A stretch of DNA of 64,000 bases. Source: Pseudosulfitobacter pseudonitzschiae (GTDB lineage: Bacteria > Pseudomonadota > Alphaproteobacteria > Rhodobacterales > Rhodobacteraceae). Numbering within the stretch: position 1 is the first letter of the stretch; every line of letters begins with the position of its first letter. The stretch lies in contig NZ_CP022415.1 in NCBI RefSeq assembly GCF_002222635.1, forward strand, positions 930,001 through 994,000. Direction: 5' to 3'. Of this stretch, positions 61,772-64,000 are shown piece by piece. Below the pieces are notes generated by a model. That model was not told the DNA's origin. It saw only the letters and a list, made by a program, of their open reading frames with translations, and did not search any database. A program made the position numbers and the translations under genes.

Positions 61772-62266
61772 TTATTCCAGGATCACAAGCGGAGCGCCAA
61801 ATTCGACCGCCGCGCCATCATCCACAAGGATACGCTTGACGGTGCCAGCACGCGGGGCTGGAATGTGGTTCATGGTTTTCATCGCTTCGACGATCAGCAG
61901 CGTGTCGCCTTCGGTAACGGTGGTCCCGACCGAGATGAACGAGGGCGCACCGGGCTCGGCTTGCATGTAAACGGTGCCAACCATCGGCGAGGTCACTGCA
62001 CCGGGATGGTCTGCGGGGTCTTCGTTTGCAGCGGGTGCCGCAACGGCGGCGGCGGAAGGGGCAGCAGCGGCAGGGGCTGCGGAAGTCTGGGCCGGGGCGG
62101 GGGCATAGCCGGCCACGGGCGGGTGTTCGCGTGTGACGCGCACGTTCAGACTGTCATCTTCGGCATAGTCGCGTTTGACCTGAAGCTCTGTCAGATCGTT
62201 TTCGCGCAGCAGCTCGGCCAGCGCCTTGATAAAGGCCACGTCGTCGTCGTGTTTGTTCTTTGTCAT
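61772..62266 (-). CDS. accB: Biotin carboxyl carrier protein AccB
   Basis: 164 residues from ATG 62266. The N-terminal domain is followed by an Ala/Pro-rich linker (about residues 53-80) and a biotinyl domain with SPMVGTVY and the biotinylated Lys130 in VEAMKTMN. First gene of the accBC-aat unit. A perfect GC-rich palindrome lies in its leader. Confidence 0.96.
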   Translation of the reverse strand: MTKNKHDDDVAFIKALAELLRENDLTELQVKRDYAEDDSLNVRVTREHPPVAGYAPAPAQTSAAPAAAAPSAAAVAAPAANEDPADHPGAVTSPMVGTVYMQAEPGAPSFISVGTTVTEGDTLLIVEAMKTMNHIPAPRAGTVKRILVDDGAAVEFGAPLVILE

Positions 62267-62288
62267 TGTCGTCCTCGACCTCTTGTCA

Positions 62289-62305
62289 GGGGCGTTGAAC
62301 GCCCC
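62289..62305 (-). promoter_or_regulatory. Palindrome in the accB leader
   Basis: Arms GGGGCGTT (62289-62296) and AACGCCCC (62298-62305) around one base, 23 bp upstream of accB. It could be an mRNA hairpin in the leader or an operator. AccB levels are known to be autoregulated in E. coli; a link here is inference. Confidence 0.4.
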
Positions 62306-62423
62306 CTGTTCTGGGGTCAGGTTATAGGCCAGAAGTGCTGCATTGGAAAGCATGGCTTTGGCAGATTGAAGCAGGTGCCTGCCCAAGCCATAATGCGGGC
62401 AATAGGCGTGCGGGGGGCAGGGG

Positions 62424-63887
62424 ATGAATCTGGCAACATGGCTTGAGCGGTCGGCGGCAGCAGACCCGCGTGCGCAGGCGTTGTATCTGGGCACCGAAGC
62501 GGTGGCCGATTATGGCACATTCGATCGGCTGGCGCGCGAACTGGCAGGTTGGTTGGGCGCACAGGGTGTGGTGCCCGGTGACCGGGTGGCCATATTCATG
62601 GCGAATGTGCCCGATTTCCTTGTGGTTATGTGGGGCTGTTGGTACGCGGGCGTTTGTGTTGTGCCGGTTAACGCCAAGCTGCACGGGCGCGAGGCGGCAT
62701 TCATTCTGGAGGATTCCGGCGCAAAGGTGGTTTTTGCCACGACAGCGCAGGCGGGCGCTTTGCGCGCCGCCAAGGTGACTGTCCGAATTGTCGAGGATCT
62801 GCCCCAAGCCACACCGGTCATCCGCCCTGTGGACCGCGCTGAATTTGATCTGGCGTGGCTGTTTTACACCTCGGGTACCACGGGCAAACCCAAGGGGGTT
62901 ATGCTGTCGCATGGCAATCTGATGGCCATGGCGCTCAGCTTCTTTGCCGATGTGGATCAGGTTAAAGGCAGCGATGCAGCACTTTATGCGGCACCAATGA
63001 GCCACGGTGCGGGTTTGTATAACCTGATGCACGTGCGCGTGGGCGCGCGCCATGTCTGCCCCGCTTCTGGTGGCTTTGATCCGGCGGAAATCCTTGACCT
63101 GGCAGCATATTTTGGCGACGTTCATATGTTCGCAGCGCCCACGATGGTCTCCCGTTTGACGTCCTATGCGACTGCATCTGCCCGGTCCGGCCAAGGATTG
63201 CGCACGGTGGTTTACGCGGGTGGGCCGATGTATTTGGCTGATATTCTGGCCGCGCGCGCCGCTTTGGGGGATGTGTTCGTGCAGATATATGGGCAGGGCG
63301 AATGTCCGATGGCGATCACGGCCCTGTCACGGGCGGATGTGGCGGGCGATGATATGGCGCGGGTGGCCTCGGTGGGGCGGGCGCAGTCTTGCGTCGAAGT
63401 GGGGATTTGCGACAGCCACGGGGCGTTTCTGCCCGCTGGCCAACCGGGCGAGATTATGGTGCGTGGCGCGCCCGTTATGCTGGGCTATTGGAACAATCCG
63501 CGCGCCACGGCAGACGCCCTGCGTAACGGCTGGCTGATGACCGGCGACATCGGAATGCTGGACGCCCACGGCTATCTGACGCTTCAGGACCGATCAAAGG
63601 ATGTGATTATTTCAGGTGGAAGCAACATCTATCCGCGCGAAGTTGAAGAAGTGCTGCAAAGCCATCCTGATGTGCGCGAAGTGTCGGTTGTCGGGCGGCC
63701 ACATGCGGATTGGGGCGAGGAGGTCGTGGCCTTTGTGGTTGGCACAGCCACCAAAGCCGAACTGGACGCGCTTTGCCGCGACCGCATCGCGCGGTTCAAG
63801 GCACCCAAAGTCTATGTCCACGTCGATGCCCTGCCCAAGAACAACTACGGCAAGGTGTTGAAGACGGAATTGCGGGCGCTGCTCTGA
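62424..63887 (+). CDS. AMP-dependent acyl-CoA ligase
   Basis: 487 residues. The AMP motif is LFYTSGTTGKPKGVMLSHGN, with A5-like QIYGQGECPMAITALSRADV, A8-type DRSKDVIISGGSNIYPREVE and the C-terminal catalytic Lys in LPKNNYGKVLKTELRALL. It activates a carboxylic acid to the CoA thioester; the substrate cannot be told. Divergent from accB with a 157-bp gap. Transcription ends before the minus-strand RTX-like gene. Confidence 0.9.
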   Translation: MNLATWLERSAAADPRAQALYLGTEAVADYGTFDRLARELAGWLGAQGVVPGDRVAIFMANVPDFLVVMWGCWYAGVCVVPVNAKLHGREAAFILEDSGAKVVFATTAQAGALRAAKVTVRIVEDLPQATPVIRPVDRAEFDLAWLFYTSGTTGKPKGVMLSHGNLMAMALSFFADVDQVKGSDAALYAAPMSHGAGLYNLMHVRVGARHVCPASGGFDPAEILDLAAYFGDVHMFAAPTMVSRLTSYATASARSGQGLRTVVYAGGPMYLADILAARAALGDVFVQIYGQGECPMAITALSRADVAGDDMARVASVGRAQSCVEVGICDSHGAFLPAGQPGEIMVRGAPVMLGYWNNPRATADALRNGWLMTGDIGMLDAHGYLTLQDRSKDVIISGGSNIYPREVEEVLQSHPDVREVSVVGRPHADWGEEVVAFVVGTATKAELDALCRDRIARFKAPKVYVHVDALPKNNYGKVLKTELRALL

Positions 63888-63911
63888 CACACAGCCCGCA
63901 ATTCCAATGGC

Positions 63912-64000
63912 TTAGGCCGTGATCAACGCATCGTCCGGCGCCACAAAGTTGTCACCGGTCAACGCACCGTCGCCACCGTGGCCGTTCAACACGTCGTGGC
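63912..64000 (-). CDS. C-terminal end of an RTX-like calcium-binding protein (partial)
   Basis: The minus strand reads DVLNGHGGDGALTGDNFVAP followed by DDALITA and TAA. GGxGxD-like DVLNGHGGDGALTG is typical of hemolysin-type calcium-binding nonapeptide repeats, though degenerate here. Only about 28 residues lie in the window, so the identity is tentative. Such proteins are usually secreted by type I systems. Confidence 0.55.
   Translation of the reverse strand, partial: HDVLNGHGGDGALTGDNFVAPDDALITA

Overview
The window looks like chromosomal DNA of a marine Rhodobacterales (Roseobacter-group) alphaproteobacterium. This is inferred from high-GC coding sequence, many ATGA/TGATG gene overlaps, a smoEFGK-smoS-mtlK polyol operon in the Rhodobacter order, a hmu/hemP heme locus, an NDUFA12-mlaD-DUF2155-aat-accC-accB block and a PhoX phosphatase. 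I saw no rRNA, tRNA, CRISPR array, insertion sequence or prophage.

Layout. 1-7.4 kb: a TetR regulator and a partial amidohydrolase (minus strand) diverge from a PotABCD-type ABC importer followed by a secreted or periplasmic serine hydrolase, with a 26-bp palindrome between them. 7.4-11.4 kb: a pqi-type lipid-transport operon (pqiA split in two, pqiB, pqiC). 11.6-14.1 kb: a cyanide-insensitive type bd quinol oxidase (cioAB) with a 33-residue DUF2474-like protein. 14.3-14.8 kb: a small secreted-protein gene broken by an in-frame TAA. 14.9-24.8 kb: a complete heme-iron uptake system: hmuSTUV (minus), then a TonB-dependent receptor, a small exported protein, exbB, two exbD, tonB, hemP and one unknown gene (plus). 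24.8-32.3 kb: the mannitol/sorbitol operon with a LacI-family repressor and matching GCGC-centred operators. 32.5-36.1 kb: a dienoyl-CoA isomerase/iron alcohol dehydrogenase/thioesterase trio, then rsgA.

36.4-50.5 kb is the most interesting part. It is an apparent single 14-gene unit for tryptophan/kynurenine/anthranilate breakdown through CoA thioesters. It encodes tryptophan 2,3-dioxygenase, kynureninase, an anthranilate-CoA ligase candidate, a fused flavin monooxygenase/OYE reductase of the 2-aminobenzoyl-CoA monooxygenase/reductase type, an SDR, an atypical crotonase lacking both hydratase glutamates, an acyl-CoA dehydrogenase, a MarR regulator, a branched-chain/aromatic type ABC importer and a RidA deaminase. 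Kynurenine formamidase is not visible. The steps after the dearomatised aminobenzoyl-CoA intermediate are, to my knowledge, poorly defined, and this gene set offers candidates for them.

50.5-53.6 kb: zinc uptake (znuB, znuC, zur / znuA) around a Zur-box-like palindrome. ZnuA carries a strikingly regular histidine repeat. 53.7-55.8 kb: Tat-exported PhoX. 56.0-58.1 kb: clpP-clpX with a good terminator. 58.2-62.3 kb: a RidA-like protein, the complex I NDUFA12 subunit, MlaD, a DUF2155 protein, Aat, and AccC/AccB. 62.4-63.9 kb: an acyl-CoA ligase. The last 89 bases are the C-terminal end of an RTX-like calcium-binding protein on the minus strand.

Functions come from reading motifs and remembered family features. 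No database search was run. Starts were chosen by ribosome-binding sites, overlaps and conserved N termini.
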